NCBI RefSeq assembly: GCF_013337115.1
Contig: NZ_SGWE01000004.1
Location: forward strand, 2,735,501-2,799,500
Direction of reading: 5' to 3'
Length of the DNA: 64,000 nucleotides
DNA from: Deinococcus sp. JMULE3
Lineage (GTDB): Bacteria; Deinococcota; Deinococci; Deinococcales; Deinococcaceae
Both the position numbers and the translations under genes were made by a program. How positions within the stretch are numbered: position 1 is the first letter of the stretch; each line of letters starts with the position of its first letter. Positions 63,747 through 64,000 of this stretch are shown in pieces. Below the pieces are notes generated by a model. It searched no databases and was not told the DNA's origin. It saw only the letters and a list, made by a program, of their open reading frames with translations.

Positions 63747-64000
63747 TCAGGGCGTCACGAGCGCGAAATCCTGCCCGTCGCGGCGGATGACGAACACCGC
63801 GTCCCCGGTGACGCTGGCCGTCGTGCTGATCTGCTTCCCGGCCAGCGTGGCGGCGTCCGCGTTCAGGTCCAGCGGCCGCTCGCCGCCGTCGTCCCGGACC
63901 GCGAGCGTGTACGTGCCCTCCGGCAGGTCCGTCGGGAAGGTGTAGCGCAGACTCACGCTGCGGGCCGCCGGGGCGGGCGTCTGCTCCTGCGGCACGGCCG
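63747..64000 (-). CDS. Hypothetical protein (N-terminus beyond window)
   Basis: An open frame of about 84 codons running off the window end. The visible part is beta-strand rich (SVSLRYTFPTDLPEGTYTLAVRD, TASVTGDAVFVIRRDGQDFALVTP), resembling the end of an immunoglobulin-like or carboxypeptidase-regulatory-like domain. A GTG at 63995 could be a start, but the frame is open upstream. The 127-bp gap to the desulfurase start shows no clear promoter. No function is assigned. Confidence 0.5.
   Translation of the reverse strand, partial: AVPQEQTPAPAARSVSLRYTFPTDLPEGTYTLAVRDDGGERPLDLNADAATLAGKQISTTASVTGDAVFVIRRDGQDFALVTP

Overview
The window is a gene-dense, high-G+C stretch of a bacterial chromosome, almost certainly a Deinococcus. 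The support is a CRP-family regulator of the DdrI type, a radiation/desiccation-type palindrome over the gyrA promoter, many leaderless genes with a TAnnnT -10 box 5-9 nt before the start codon, SNR-like small structured repeats, and housekeeping proteins of deinococcal character (GlnN plus GlnA, TrmFO, HemQ, SdhCDAB). No tRNA, rRNA, CRISPR array, prophage or transposase gene was seen. Most long open frames antisense to genes are codon-bias shadows.

Layout. 1-2.1 kb: branched-chain amino acid ABC transporter (livH partial, livJ). 2.4-4.6 kb: M1 peptidase and a BON-LysM protein. 4.7-7.1 kb: murD-ftsW. 7.3-8.6 kb: secreted propeller-like protein with a G7 frameshift and an inserted repeat. 8.6-11.6 kb: trmFO, a YdcF-like protein and a DUF305 protein. 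11.6-13.8 kb: glyS under a T-box. 13.8-17.5 kb: a nonsense-broken secreted gene, a lipoprotein and a HelD-like helicase. 17.7-21.5 kb: divergent glnA and glnN. 21.6-26.1 kb: AAC(3)-like acetyltransferase, secreted protein, FprA-type reductase and CRP regulator. 26.4-29.8 kb: gyrA and a tyrosine phosphatase. 29.9-30.9 kb: three overlapping Roadblock/LC7 genes. 31.0-33.9 kb: hemB-phosphatase, a disrupted monooxygenase and small genes. 34-38.8 kb: cytochrome P450 and sdhCDAB. 39-44 kb: DUF697 protein, cysS with a Cys-codon leader attenuator, lysR and phoU-like. 44.1-48.3 kb: SsuD-like flavin enzyme and a sugar ABC importer lacking an ATPase. 48.5-52.3 kb: pepF and sppA. 52.7-53.9 kb: rbfA-thioesterase-Nudix. 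53.9-58.9 kb: cytochrome c, a BtuF-like protein, hemQ, small metabolic enzymes and trxA. 59-64 kb: DUF309, NYN nuclease, plsX, mscS, a cysteine desulfurase and a partial gene.

The most unusual content is in the small elements. Family A (about 135-155 bp, TGA/TCA target duplication) occurs in three full copies and one remnant. One copy is read through in frame inside a protein, one sits exactly on a stop codon, and one supplies the Shine-Dalgarno and ATG of rbfA. Family B (about 136 bp) breaks one gene and is read in frame in another. Family C flanks a hydrolase gene as an inverted pair. Stems in families A and B differ between copies but stay base-paired. Two transcription-attenuation devices control aminoacyl-tRNA synthetases: a glycine T-box before glyS, and an apparently leaderless MTTLCCLR leader peptide with a terminator before cysS.
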